Shown here piece by piece: positions 1-8,713 of a stretch of DNA of 64,000 bases. The notes beneath the pieces were generated by a model. That model was given only the letters and a program-made list of their open reading frames with translations, was not told the DNA's origin and did no database searches. Numbering within the stretch: the first letter of the stretch is position 1; the number at the start of each line of letters is the position of its first letter. Origin of the DNA: Candidatus Leptovillus gracilis (GTDB lineage: Bacteria > Chloroflexota > Anaerolineae > Promineifilales > Promineifilaceae); NCBI GenBank assembly GCA_016716065.1, contig JADJXA010000011.1:146386-210385 (forward strand), read 5' to 3'. A program made the position numbers and the translations under genes.

Positions 1-26
1 TGGTACACCTTTCCAGGCAAGAATTT

Positions 27-1454
27 CTATGCTTTCTGGGCCATCTCTTCGCCAAAGCCCAGAAGTGCTTTCACCCGCGTATCATCCGGCGCCTCGGCGT
101 AAACGCGCAAGACGGGTTCCGTGCCCGACGGCCGTATCAGCAGCCAGCTCCCATCGTCCAGATAATACTTCACCCCGTCCACCGTCTGCACATCTTCGAC
201 TGCTACCCCGGCAATCGCCGCCGGGGCGGCATCCATCAGCAGTTTGACCATATCGGCCTTATGAATGGCCCGTTTCAGCTTCATATCCGTGCGGGCATAC
301 TGCGCCGGCCCATATTTGTCCAGCAAATCGGCCACCAATACGTGCAGCGGGGCCTGCGCCTCGGCCATCACCTCCAGCAGCAGCAGCCCCATTAGCACCC
401 CATCCCCCTCTGGGATATGCCCCTTAATGCTGATGCCGCCTGACTCCTCGCCGCCCATCAGCACCCCATTGGCGATCATCAGGTCGGCGATGTGGTTGAA
501 GCCCACCGGCGTCTCTACCAGCGGCAGCCCGTGGTCGGCGGCGATGCGATCAACCATGCGCGTGGTGGAAACGGTGCGTATCACCTTACCCGTCCAGCCC
601 CGTTTCTCGATGAGATAACGCAGCACCAGGGCAAAAATGCGGTGCGGGTCCACAAACTCACCCCGCGCATCCACTGCGCCAATGCGGTCGGCGTCGCCGT
701 CCGTGGCCAGGCCCACGTCCCAGTGTCCCCCCTGAATGGTAGACATCAGCAGCCCCAGATGTTGGGCGATGGGTTCGGGATGGATGCCGCCAAAGCCGGG
801 ATTCATCTCGTGGCGGATGTTTTGCACCCGCGTCCGACCGCGCGCCAACACCTCGCCAATCGCCCCACGTCCGGAGCCAAACATGCCATCCGCCACCACG
901 CTTAGCTCGCCGCTGGAGATGATGTCCAGGTCTATCAGCGTGCTGAGATGTTCGTAATAGGCCCAGGCGGGATCAAACTTGCAGACCAAACCTTGTTTCA
1001 TGGCCTCTTCCAGGTCCATGAGATTGGGGCCATGCACCGTTTCCAGATTACGGTCCAACAGGTATTCAACGCGCTTGTTTTGCGCCGGGGTGGCGCTGCC
1101 GCCGTAGCTGGCTTTGAGCTTGACGCCGTTGTAACGCGGCGCGTTGTGGCTGGCGGTGATCATCACCCCGGCCGTTGCCTTTTTGTGGACAACGGTGTAG
1201 CTGATGGCCGGCGTCGGTGTGTCGGCGCGGGCCAGCCAGGTTTGTATCTGGTTGGCCGCCATGACGCGGGCTACCTCATTGGCATAGCGGTCAGACAAAA
1301 AGCGGGTGTCGAAGCCAATGATGACGCTGGGGTTCGTGTCGTTTTGTTCACGGGTAAAGTCGGCGATGGCCTGGGCCACCAGGCGCAGATTGGCGAAGGT
1401 AAAGGTTTCGCTGATGACAGCGCGCCAGCCGTCGGTACCAAATTTGATTGTCAT
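27..1454 (-). CDS. Phosphoglucomutase/phosphomannomutase family enzyme
   Basis: Alpha-D-phosphohexomutase of 475 residues, which would interconvert hexose 1- and 6-phosphates in the cytosol. The N-terminal GTDGWRA is the family signature. TASHN at residues 100-104 carries the phosphoserine (Ser102). DGDADR at 252-257 is the metal-binding loop. GGEESGG is the sugar-binding loop and RPSGTEP near the C-terminus binds phosphate, so all four active-site loops are present. The reading frame extends 52 codons upstream, but that part runs through a dispersed C/G-rich repeat and is not family-like; the ATG before TIKFGTDGW is preferred. Whether glucose or mannose phosphate is the substrate cannot be read from sequence. 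Confidence 0.93.
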   Translation of the reverse strand: MTIKFGTDGWRAVISETFTFANLRLVAQAIADFTREQNDTNPSVIIGFDTRFLSDRYANEVARVMAANQIQTWLARADTPTPAISYTVVHKKATAGVMITASHNAPRYNGVKLKASYGGSATPAQNKRVEYLLDRNLETVHGPNLMDLEEAMKQGLVCKFDPAWAYYEHLSTLIDLDIISSGELSVVADGMFGSGRGAIGEVLARGRTRVQNIRHEMNPGFGGIHPEPIAQHLGLLMSTIQGGHWDVGLATDGDADRIGAVDARGEFVDPHRIFALVLRYLIEKRGWTGKVIRTVSTTRMVDRIAADHGLPLVETPVGFNHIADLMIANGVLMGGEESGGISIKGHIPEGDGVLMGLLLLEVMAEAQAPLHVLVADLLDKYGPAQYARTDMKLKRAIHKADMVKLLMDAAPAAIAGVAVEDVQTVDGVKYYLDDGSWLLIRPSGTEPVLRVYAEAPDDTRVKALLGFGEEMAQKA

Positions 1455-1498
1455 GCAATGCCCCCTTAAAAATAACGGGTCTCTGATGAATTCTGTGG

Positions 1499-1576
1499 CC
1501 CCCTCCCTAACCCCTCCCCCAGCGGGGGAGGAAACCGGCTCCTTCTCCCAAAGGGAGAGGGTTGGGGAGAGGGGTT
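1499..1576. repeat. C/G-rich imperfect inverted repeat
   Basis: A pyrimidine-rich arm (CCCTCCCTAACCCCTCCCCC) faces a purine-rich arm with the complementary pattern around a short centre. It lies between the phosphohexomutase and the upstream transporter. It looks like a dispersed intergenic hairpin repeat and could also end transcription of the transporter gene. Confidence 0.6.
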
Positions 1577-1709
1577 TGCCACAGGAAAGCTCAGAGAACC
1601 AAAATAACAAGTGATAGAGTGGCGAGATTATTCTCTATCTCTTCACTCCGATTTTTATTCATGGCGGGGATTATATCCGCTTCTGTACGTGGATGCTTTG
1701 CGACGATGG

Positions 1710-3026
1710 TCATGTTGGCGTGTCGGCCGTTTGCCAGGGCGTGTGGTCTTCGCTGGTTTGGCCGAAAAAGCGCCAATACAGGTAAATTGCCACCACATAG
1801 GCCAGCATGGTTCCCAGGTAAATTGGCCCAAAACCGAAATTCAGTTGCAGCCAGCCGCTGACCATAGGGCTAAAGGCCCAGCCGAAGTTCCAACTCATGC
1901 TCACCAGGCTGGCGACTGTCGCCCGCGCCTCTTCGTCCACCTGTTCCATGACAAAGGTCTGGTAGACTGGGTTGCTCATGTTCATCAGCATCAGGCGCAC
2001 CAGGTAAGCCAATGCGCTGACGCCAAACCAGGGGGCAAAACCCATTAACGCCAGGAATGGGATGGAGATCGCCTGCGACAGCACAACCACTTTCATTTTG
2101 CCGTAGCGGTCGGCCAGCGGCGGGGCCAGCAGCAGGCCAAAGGCCATCGCCAATGAACCAACGGCAAACAGGCCGCCAATCAGGCCATCGGAGGCGTTGT
2201 ATTCGTGGCGGTAGAAGACGTTCATGAAGGGCATTAACAGCCCGGCGCCCAATGAGGTGACAAACATGGGGGCGATTAACTTGACCAGCAGCATCGGCTG
2301 TTGGCGGGCATACTGAAAGGGTGAAAGGCTTTTGCCCTGGGTTGCCTTGGCCTGGTTGGGGCGGCGAATGAACAGCAGGGGAATGATGGAGAGCGATGCG
2401 ATACCGCCAACGACGGCCATCGCCAGGCCGTAGGCGGTGGCGCTGGTGGCGTCGGCTTGCACGGCCGTGCCCAACCACGTTGGCATCTGCCCACCCAACC
2501 AGTTCCCGGCAAAACCGGCGATCATCTGCACGCCAAAACTGAAGGAGAAAAGGTAGGTGCGCTCTTCGTGGCCGCTGTTTTCCATGAGGAATGGCCCCAG
2601 GGTGACGCCGGCCAGACTTTGGCCCACGCCGAGCAGGGCGCTGAGGACGTAAAAGCCCACGGGGTCGCGCCAGAACACTGTGCCGAATACGGCCGTTGTT
2701 GTCAACACACTGGCAATCATCAACGCCGTCTTGCGGCCCAAGCGGTCGCTAACATAACCGGAGGGCAGGGCAACCACCAGGGCCACCAGGTTGGTCACCG
2801 TCAGCAGGCGGCCCAGCACTGCCTCATTGAAGCCGAGGCTGAGGGCATAGAAGTTAAACAGCAGGCGGAAGATGCCAAAAGCCATGCCGTTGACAATGGT
2901 GTAGCCGAGATACAGCCGGGCATTGGGCGTAAACAAACGGATGCGACCCGCATAGGCGCGCAGGCCGTATTCCAGCCGGGCGGTCAGCCGTTCGGAAGTG
3001 GGTGTGAGAGGGGGTGGATTGATCAT
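1710..3026 (-). CDS. Major facilitator superfamily transporter
   Basis: A 438-residue membrane protein with about twelve hydrophobic segments and the MFS loop motif GYVSDRLGRKTAL after the second segment, with a related GPPLADRYGK-type loop (LLAPPLADRYGK) in the second half. It should be a secondary transporter in the cytoplasmic membrane; the substrate is unknown. It starts 19 bases after the stop of the methyltransferase gene, so it is probably the last gene of the minus-strand radical SAM/DUF2207 group. If that operon makes a modified product, this protein could export it, but this is inference from position only. Confidence 0.85.
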   Translation of the reverse strand: MINPPPLTPTSERLTARLEYGLRAYAGRIRLFTPNARLYLGYTIVNGMAFGIFRLLFNFYALSLGFNEAVLGRLLTVTNLVALVVALPSGYVSDRLGRKTALMIASVLTTTAVFGTVFWRDPVGFYVLSALLGVGQSLAGVTLGPFLMENSGHEERTYLFSFSFGVQMIAGFAGNWLGGQMPTWLGTAVQADATSATAYGLAMAVVGGIASLSIIPLLFIRRPNQAKATQGKSLSPFQYARQQPMLLVKLIAPMFVTSLGAGLLMPFMNVFYRHEYNASDGLIGGLFAVGSLAMAFGLLLAPPLADRYGKMKVVVLSQAISIPFLALMGFAPWFGVSALAYLVRLMLMNMSNPVYQTFVMEQVDEEARATVASLVSMSWNFGWAFSPMVSGWLQLNFGFGPIYLGTMLAYVVAIYLYWRFFGQTSEDHTPWQTADTPT

Positions 3027-3045
3027 GGTGCGATGCTGTGGTGGT

Positions 3046-3771
3046 TTACGGCCGTTCCGCTGTGATGAGCAGGAAGGGCAGGTGGGCGATATGCTCCCAG
3101 GGCTGCGATAGATGGCGAGCGGCCGTTTCGGCCCGGTTTAGCGCCGCTTGTTCATCTGGCGTGAGGGGTAGGGTGCGTAAGAAGTCGAAGCGGGTGGGCG
3201 ACGGCCGTTCCAGCCGTTCCAGTAAATCCACTGTCACCTCAAAACCCTGGGCCGCCAGCGCGCCGGGCAGTTTGCGGCCAACTGCCGGCTCCGCGCCGAC
3301 CCGCCGCAGCGCCGTCAACCAGATGTCGCCGACGGCGCTTTCCGGGGGGTACTCCATCATGGCTGGGTAATCTGGCTCCAGGGCGATAAGGACGCCGCCC
3401 GGCTGCAGAACGCGATGAATTTGGGCGACGGCCGTTGCCACGTCCCCCACCCACAACAGCACACATTGGCAAAACACCAGGTCAAACGCGGCGCGTTTGA
3501 AAGGCAATGCCAGGGCGTCGCCGCCGACATTCAGAGCGGGGGTTTGGGCTAACGCTGCGGCAACGGCCGTTACTTCCCGGTCCAACGCCACCACCGACCC
3601 GCCGCCGCGCCGCGCCAATTCCCCCGTCACCGCGCCATAACCCGCCCCCAGGTCCAAAATCCGCCGCCGCCGCGCCACACTCACCCGGCGCAGCAGCCGT
3701 CCCCGCGCCGGGGCCAGCCAGTTGGCCTGCTCTGCCAGCAGTGGCTGCGCGGGGAGAGAAAATTCGTTCAT
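3046..3771 (-). CDS. SAM-dependent methyltransferase (class I)
   Basis: A 241-residue class I methyltransferase. Motif I is ILDLGAGYGAVTGEL, followed by the acidic VALDRE strand, DALALPF and the FDLVFCQCVLLW segment, with the post-motif LQPGGVLIALEPDYP; this is the Methyltransf_11/UbiE-like pattern. The start is at MNEFSLPAQ. A longer frame reads back through heptamer repeats and into the preceding gene and is rejected. It sits between the DUF2207 tail gene (55 bases) and the MFS gene (19 bases), suggesting one transcript. The substrate is unknown; a UbiE/MenG role in quinone methylation is possible, but the gene is not near the men cluster. Confidence 0.85.
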   Translation of the reverse strand: MNEFSLPAQPLLAEQANWLAPARGRLLRRVSVARRRRILDLGAGYGAVTGELARRGGGSVVALDREVTAVAAALAQTPALNVGGDALALPFKRAAFDLVFCQCVLLWVGDVATAVAQIHRVLQPGGVLIALEPDYPAMMEYPPESAVGDIWLTALRRVGAEPAVGRKLPGALAAQGFEVTVDLLERLERPSPTRFDFLRTLPLTPDEQAALNRAETAARHLSQPWEHIAHLPFLLITAERP

Positions 3772-3804
3772 TGCGGATTTCGAATTGCGGATTGCGGATT
3801 GCGC
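3771..3804. repeat. Heptamer repeat ATTGCGG
   Basis: About four tandem or slightly degenerate copies of a seven-base unit (ATTGCGG, one ATTTCGA variant) just upstream of the methyltransferase start. The same unit recurs inside mutS and menE. Confidence 0.8.
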
Positions 3805-3826
3805 TGCCGCAACCCACCTTCCGCAA

Positions 3827-4300
3827 TTACCTGCCGCCGCCGGCGCAGGCGCAGGCGCAGGCACAGCCGGCGCAGGCGCAGGCGCAGCCGCCGCCCGATG
3901 AACCGCCGCCGCCGCTGCTGCCCGACGAGGATGCCAGCGCCTTGAAAATGTCGCCGGTCACTTTGTCGGCGCCGCCCAGATTCACCACGCCGCCGGAGCC
4001 AAAGGGGGAGATGGCCGTCGCCATTTTACCGGCTGTGTTTTCCGTCCAACCGGCGAAGGAGGCGGCCACGTCGCCGAAGCTGGTTTTGCCGCCAGGGCCA
4101 GAGGAACTGCCGCCGCCGCTGGGCGCCGGTGTGCCCATGCCGCTGCCGCCAACATACGGCCGTACCCAGGTTGGATGATAGTTATAACCGCCGCGCCGGA
4201 AGACCGGCTCCGGGTTAGAATCCATGAGAATCCAGGGCCAGGTCCGGTCCAGATATTTTTCTAATTCGGGCACTTCGCCCATCCGCCGCGCCTCTTCCAT
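3827..4300 (-). CDS. DUF2207-type C-terminal region with Cys-Ala tail
   Basis: A 157-residue reading frame ending in a Gly/Ser-rich linker and a tail with seven cysteines alternating with alanine (CACACAGCACACACAGGGR). It lies in the same reading frame as the DUF2207 gene upstream, separated by two adjacent TAG stops and eight sense codons before the first ATG. The sequence on both sides of the stops looks like one protein: charged helices, a WPWILMDSNPEPVF segment, then the linker and tail. It is either a separate reinitiated gene or the 3' part of an interrupted gene. The tail resembles RiPP core peptides in cysteine density and lies beside two SPASM proteins; the modification idea is inference. 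Confidence 0.7.
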   Translation of the reverse strand: MEEARRMGEVPELEKYLDRTWPWILMDSNPEPVFRRGGYNYHPTWVRPYVGGSGMGTPAPSGGGSSSGPGGKTSFGDVAASFAGWTENTAGKMATAISPFGSGGVVNLGGADKVTGDIFKALASSSGSSGGGGSSGGGCACACAGCACACACAGGGR

Positions 4301-4324
4301 GGCCCGACTGATGATTTTCTTCTA

Positions 4325-5716
4325 CTAATCCTGCGTGTCGGACAAATCGAAGCCCTTCATCTTGTCCACCACGCTCTGGATGAGCTTCTTCATCGGCTCG
4401 TTGAAATCTTGTTTGTGGACCGGTTTGGCGGCGTTGTCTTGCAGTACATCCAACACATCATGTTCGTAATTGCGCAGCAGCACGCCGAACTTCTCGGCCA
4501 CTTCGCGCCGGTCTTTGCGCCGTTTGGTGGCCGTTTCCGCTTTGACGATATACTCTTTTTCCACAGCTACCGTCAACGGCGAATCGTCTACCAGGCGCAC
4601 CACCTTTTTGTCCAGCAGGCCAAACATGATCAGCAGCAGGATTTTGTTGAGCGGTGTTTCCAGCAAAACGGCCGCTTCCGGGGCGGTCAGGCCGCGCTTG
4701 ATGCCGCCGCCTTCCACCTGAGCGATGGCCGGCAGGTAGGTGTCTTTGCGCTTACCCCGCCTTTTCTCCACGAACACCAGAAGCGCCACAGCCGGAATCC
4801 AGGCAAACAAGGAGACCAGCGGACTCATCATCAGCAGAAAGACCAGCCCGCAGGCCAGCAGAGCAAACACGGAAATGCCCGTGCCGCCGGAGAAGCGGAA
4901 GAAAGCGACGGCCATCAAGATGAAGGTAATCAGCCCAAAGGTCAGACCGACGGCCGGATTGTCTTCCAGCCATTTCAGGGTGATATCTAGCAGGCTTTGT
5001 TCGATCACCCGCGTCATGCCGCGCTGCGGGAAGGAGACGCCGACGCGGGTAGGGCCGGTAACTGTGCCTTCAGGGAAGCGCCAACCAACAACGGTATGCT
5101 CTTCAAAAATCGCCTTGTCGGTGAAGGGCACGTCCTGGTACAACACTTCGTCGGGTTGAATCTCCGGCAGCATGTGGACCAAAATCCAGACGTCGGTGCG
5201 GCCGCGCACCACGGAACTATCGAACCAGGTGGGGGTGATTTGCAGCGAGGCAAAGCCATCCTGGGTGGTGTCCTCGTAAACCATGTCGGGCATGGTAAAT
5301 TCGACGTGCAGCGTGCCGGTTGCGCCGCTGGGGATGGTGGCGCTGTCCAGGTGAATTTCGACGCCAGTGTCTATGTAGGTGGAATCGCGGATGTCGGTGA
5401 GGGAACGGCCGTCCACCGACGCGCTGAAGTTGCTGATATTGTACCTTTTGTTCGGCGTGCCAATGTCCACCACATCTATGGCGCTGCCATAATTCTCAAA
5501 GGTGATGTCGTAGATGATGCGCACCGAGGCGTCTGGCTGCACAAAAACCTGCATCCGCAGTTCGGGTACGGCAAAGCTGTAGTCCTGCGCCAGCGCCGCG
5601 GAAGCGGGCAGAAAAACCAACAGCAAAAGCAGCAGCAAAAACGCCACTAATCGCCAGATTGTGGATTTTGGATTGACGATTGACGATTGGCGATTGACGA
5701 TTGACGATTTCTTCAC
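4325..5716 (-). CDS. DUF2207 membrane protein (main part)
   Basis: A 463-residue exported membrane protein. An N-terminal hydrophobic signal (about residues 22-44) precedes an extracytoplasmic beta-rich domain of about 200 residues (DYSFAVPELRMQVFVQPD onward), two hydrophobic segments around 255-320, and a cytoplasmic helical domain. This matches DUF2207, function unknown. It starts at GTG with a strong AGGAGGTGA ribosome site, and GTGA overlaps the stop of the upstream SPASM gene, implying coupled translation. The first 17 codons are built from heptamer repeats (SSIVNRQSSIVNPKS). It ends at tandem TAG TAG stops, after which the same frame continues into the Cys-Ala tail. Confidence 0.8.
   Translation of the reverse strand: MKKSSIVNRQSSIVNPKSTIWRLVAFLLLLLLLVFLPASAALAQDYSFAVPELRMQVFVQPDASVRIIYDITFENYGSAIDVVDIGTPNKRYNISNFSASVDGRSLTDIRDSTYIDTGVEIHLDSATIPSGATGTLHVEFTMPDMVYEDTTQDGFASLQITPTWFDSSVVRGRTDVWILVHMLPEIQPDEVLYQDVPFTDKAIFEEHTVVGWRFPEGTVTGPTRVGVSFPQRGMTRVIEQSLLDITLKWLEDNPAVGLTFGLITFILMAVAFFRFSGGTGISVFALLACGLVFLLMMSPLVSLFAWIPAVALLVFVEKRRGKRKDTYLPAIAQVEGGGIKRGLTAPEAAVLLETPLNKILLLIMFGLLDKKVVRLVDDSPLTVAVEKEYIVKAETATKRRKDRREVAEKFGVLLRNYEHDVLDVLQDNAAKPVHKQDFNEPMKKLIQSVVDKMKGFDLSDTQD
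5671..5713. repeat. Heptamer repeat GACGATT at DUF2207 start
   Basis: Five to six copies of a seven-base unit (GACGATT, one GGCGATT variant) that encode the first residues of the DUF2207 protein. Related tracts lie at 17408-17455 and 14826-14865. Confidence 0.85.
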
Positions 5717-7020
5717 AGGTCACCTCCTACGCCTTGCGCCCAACCGCTCGATTCACGAGGGCAGTCAGCTTCACAAATTACCAGCCCGGGGCAGTCCATA
5801 CAGCGCGTTGGGGCTGTCACCCGTTTGCGGTAGCGCACAAACGCTTCATGCCGCCAGATGGTCGGCCAGGCATCGGCCAGCAAATTGCCGGCCGCCAGAT
5901 ACGGGCCGCGCGGCGGAATGACGTCGCCATTGGCTTCAATGCGCACAGCCGCATCGCCCGAACAGCGCGGTCCCTGGCGCACCTGCTCCGCCAACGTCTG
6001 GCGCGGGTCGCGCTGCACCGGCGGCTGCCAGATAAAACGCACAGCGGACTGATGGGCGATCTCCTCGACCCAGGTGGCCGTCTGGGGCATGGCCTGGGCG
6101 GTCAGCGCCCCAGCGCGTTCGTCGTCGGACATGCCTTCTGGGGCGACGATGGCGAAAAAGGAGAAATTGCTTACCCCGGCATTCTCCAAATGGGTCAGCG
6201 TTTCACGCAGCACGTCCAGCGTGCTTGCCACCAGCGGAATTTCGGCGACGGCGCAGCCTTCTTGCGCCTGAATGGTGGCAAACAGGTCGGCCATTAGAGC
6301 GTGGTCGCCGGCGCCAACGAGGGAATCGTGAACGGCCGTGTCCGCTGCCGCATAAAGCACTGTCACATGGTCCACGCCGACCTGTTCCAGGTCGGCCAAC
6401 AGGCCCGGCCGGCGCAAATCGGTCGCCCGGCCGCGCACCCCGGCGATGAAGCCCAGGTCTTCGGCGCGTTCCACCGCGCCAACCACCCAGGCCGCGTCGG
6501 CCTGCTCCGGCAGCAGGAAAGTGACATGGGGAATACCCACGTCCCATAGTTTGTCTAACAGCGGCCTGATTTGTTCCGGCGCGGCCAGGGGGATGCTGGC
6601 TTCCAGCGGGGCCATGAGCTGCGATTCAAACACATCCACCCTGATTTCGTTGAAGTTGATGATCGGGTAGTTGTCTTCCGGCGAGGCCAGCGTGGCGAGG
6701 AGGCCGCGCACGCGCTGCAAATCGGCGGCAATGGTCTCCTTGGCCGCCCCTTGATAGCGGCTCAGCACATCGTCCAGCACCGTGTTCGGCGTCGCGCCGT
6801 CCAGCAGTCCCTTGACCATGACAACGCCGGCCGGGTTGAGGCGGGCGGCGGCGCTGGCGTTGGCTAACAACATACCCTGGCCGTCAGGCTCCACGCGCAG
6901 GTGGAAGCGGGTGATGGAACCGTCTTCTTCATGGGCGTAGGGATAGAGACCGGGCCTAATGGGTTGAGGCGGTTTGCGCCATTGGGGGATCATCCAGCGG
7001 AGGAGTCGTTCTTTGTCCAT
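5713..7020 (-). CDS. SPASM-domain protein lacking the radical SAM cluster
   Basis: A 435-residue paralogue of the radical SAM enzyme encoded just upstream. It keeps the N-terminal PqqD-like region (residues about 30-110, including LNPAGVVMVKGLLDG) and a barrel-like middle, but has no CxxxCxxC motif. The C-terminal SPASM-like region keeps RCSGD and CMDCPGLVICEADC while one cysteine of the partner (DVLPC) is replaced (DVIPP). It is therefore probably not catalytic as a radical SAM enzyme and may serve as a partner or substrate-binding subunit. The stop overlaps the GTG of the DUF2207 gene. Confidence 0.75.
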   Translation of the reverse strand: MDKERLLRWMIPQWRKPPQPIRPGLYPYAHEEDGSITRFHLRVEPDGQGMLLANASAAARLNPAGVVMVKGLLDGATPNTVLDDVLSRYQGAAKETIAADLQRVRGLLATLASPEDNYPIINFNEIRVDVFESQLMAPLEASIPLAAPEQIRPLLDKLWDVGIPHVTFLLPEQADAAWVVGAVERAEDLGFIAGVRGRATDLRRPGLLADLEQVGVDHVTVLYAAADTAVHDSLVGAGDHALMADLFATIQAQEGCAVAEIPLVASTLDVLRETLTHLENAGVSNFSFFAIVAPEGMSDDERAGALTAQAMPQTATWVEEIAHQSAVRFIWQPPVQRDPRQTLAEQVRQGPRCSGDAAVRIEANGDVIPPRGPYLAAGNLLADAWPTIWRHEAFVRYRKRVTAPTRCMDCPGLVICEADCPRESSGWAQGVGGDL

Positions 7021-7085
7021 GTTTGGTGTCCAGTGTTCAGTATCCAGTGTTCAGTGTTCAGTTTACGGGATACTGAATACTGAAC
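7021..7085. repeat. Heptamer hairpin (TTCAGTG/ATACTGA family)
   Basis: Tandem CAGTGTT-type units followed by complementary AATACTGAACAC units, giving a hairpin in the 73-base gap between the two SPASM genes. It may process or attenuate the transcript between them. Confidence 0.75.
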
Positions 7086-7093
7086 ACGGGTTA

Positions 7094-8713
7094 CTATAAT
7101 AAAGAAATGCTGTCTAGTGAAATGAAAGATGTTTGCTTAATGTCGCTGCCGGAACGGCCGCTGCCATTGCCGTCGCCGGTTCCGCAGCTGCCGCAGGACA
7201 AACTTTCTTGTCCGGCGACGCGCACGCCATCGCGGGCTTCGCGCTCGATGCGGCAGCCGCCGCCGCAGAGCGGTAGGTCGGGGCACTGCCAGCACTTTTG
7301 CGGCAGACCGGCCCAGGCGGGGTCGTCCTCGCGGTCGCGGAAGCTGCGAAACAGCTCGCTGCGCCAGATGGTAGACCATTCATCGCGCAAGATATTGCCC
7401 GCCGCAACATAGAAAGATTGGCAGGGCAGCACGTCGCCGTTCGGCTCGATGCAGATCGAATATTCGCCGGCGTTGCAGCGTTTGGCCCCAATTTCCAGCT
7501 CTACCGGCGACATGCGGCAGTATTCGGTGGGCGTGTACCAGAGGAACTTCATGCCCTTTTCGGCGGCGTGGTCGCGCACGCGCACCAACAGGGGCGGCAT
7601 TTCTTCTTCGGCGATGGCGTTGGGGTCGGCAAAACCGCCGCCGCTGTAGATCATGCCGTTCATGGCGAAGGTGCGGATGCCCAGGTCGTAGAGGAAATCT
7701 ATGATCTCTTCCACGTGGTCCATGTTGCGGCGCATGAGGGTGGTATTGGTGATGGCGTGCAAATTGCTGGCGACGGCGTTTTGAATGCCGCGCACGGTCT
7801 GGTGGAAAGAGCGGGCGTTCATCACCGCGTCGTGGATGTCCGGGCGGCTGGAGCCGAGGGTGATCTGCACGTGGTTCAGCCCGGCGGCGGCGAGTTGGTC
7901 TACATAGGGTTGGTGGGCGAGACGACGGCCGTTGGTGTTCATGCCTACCACGTGCCCCAGGTTATTCGCATAGCCAATAATGTCCAACAAATCGGGATTC
8001 AAAGTCGCCTCGCCGCCGGTGAGGATCAGGTGGGGCACGCCGACAGCATGGAGCCGGTCAATTACCTGCTGCCAATCGGTCAGGGTAAGCGAAGGCATGT
8101 CGAAGCGGTCTGGCTCGTTGTAACAGTGGTTGCAGGCGTTGTTGCAGCCGTAGGTAATGGCCAGGTCGGCTTTGTACGGCGCGTCGGCGCGGTGGCTGAA
8201 CAAAGCTGTGCGCTGCAAATCTTGCACGGCGCAGGTGGGGCAGCCGGTTTCCGGGGCGCGGAACCGTTCAACCATGGTGTAAATTTGGGCCATTTCGGCC
8301 TGCATCTGCGGCCTGTCGGCGGGATGCAGGCGGCGCGCCAGGGCCGCTTCGGCCTGGTGTTGGGGGACTTCGCTCAGGGCCAGGAAAGCCATCTCGGCGG
8401 CGGTGGGGTTCAGGTGGATGACGTCGGTCACGTCTATGAAAAGCGTGCCGGAGCCGTCGCTTTCCTGGCGGAAGTGGATGCGTTTTTGCCCGCCGTTCAG
8501 GGGGACGTTGAAGGTGTTCATGCCGGGGGCGGGGATCGGTAGTTCGCTAAAGGCGGCGCGGAAGCTCCCCCAATCGCGCCGCAAGCCCTGCCACAAGCGC
8601 TGTGCCAGGCTGTTACCATCTAGTGGGACGCGGATGGACGCGGATGGCACGGATGAAGAAGCAAATCCGTGTTCATCTGTGTTTACCTGCACTCTATTCT
8701 TCTCTTCTACCAT
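7094..8713 (-). CDS. Radical SAM/SPASM enzyme with PqqD-like N-terminus
   Basis: A 539-residue radical SAM protein. Residues 65-150 resemble a PqqD-like RiPP recognition element (LNPTAAEMAFLAL). Cys190, Cys194 and Cys197 (YGCNNACNHCYNEP) form the SAM-binding iron-sulfur site, followed by a GGEATL motif. The C-terminus is a SPASM domain: RCNAGEYSICIEPNGDVLPC, then CWQCPDLPLCGGGC, for auxiliary clusters. Such enzymes modify peptides or proteins, often at Cys. A short Cys/Gly-rich tail (ESLSCGSCGTGDGNGSG) follows. The ATG overlaps the stop of the zinc-ribbon gene. The first 30 residues come from a dispersed repeat and may not be native; the true start could be later. Confidence 0.88.
   Translation of the reverse strand: MVEEKNRVQVNTDEHGFASSSVPSASIRVPLDGNSLAQRLWQGLRRDWGSFRAAFSELPIPAPGMNTFNVPLNGGQKRIHFRQESDGSGTLFIDVTDVIHLNPTAAEMAFLALSEVPQHQAEAALARRLHPADRPQMQAEMAQIYTMVERFRAPETGCPTCAVQDLQRTALFSHRADAPYKADLAITYGCNNACNHCYNEPDRFDMPSLTLTDWQQVIDRLHAVGVPHLILTGGEATLNPDLLDIIGYANNLGHVVGMNTNGRRLAHQPYVDQLAAAGLNHVQITLGSSRPDIHDAVMNARSFHQTVRGIQNAVASNLHAITNTTLMRRNMDHVEEIIDFLYDLGIRTFAMNGMIYSGGGFADPNAIAEEEMPPLLVRVRDHAAEKGMKFLWYTPTEYCRMSPVELEIGAKRCNAGEYSICIEPNGDVLPCQSFYVAAGNILRDEWSTIWRSELFRSFRDREDDPAWAGLPQKCWQCPDLPLCGGGCRIEREARDGVRVAGQESLSCGSCGTGDGNGSGRSGSDIKQTSFISLDSISLL

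Noticed and set aside
4300..4327. Pyrrolysine or suppressed TAG
   Set aside because: Two adjacent TAGs and no sign of the needed tRNA or synthetase in the window.
7298..8542. 414-residue plus-strand reading frame
   Set aside because: Antisense to the radical SAM gene, which has conserved motifs; high GC gives long shadow frames.
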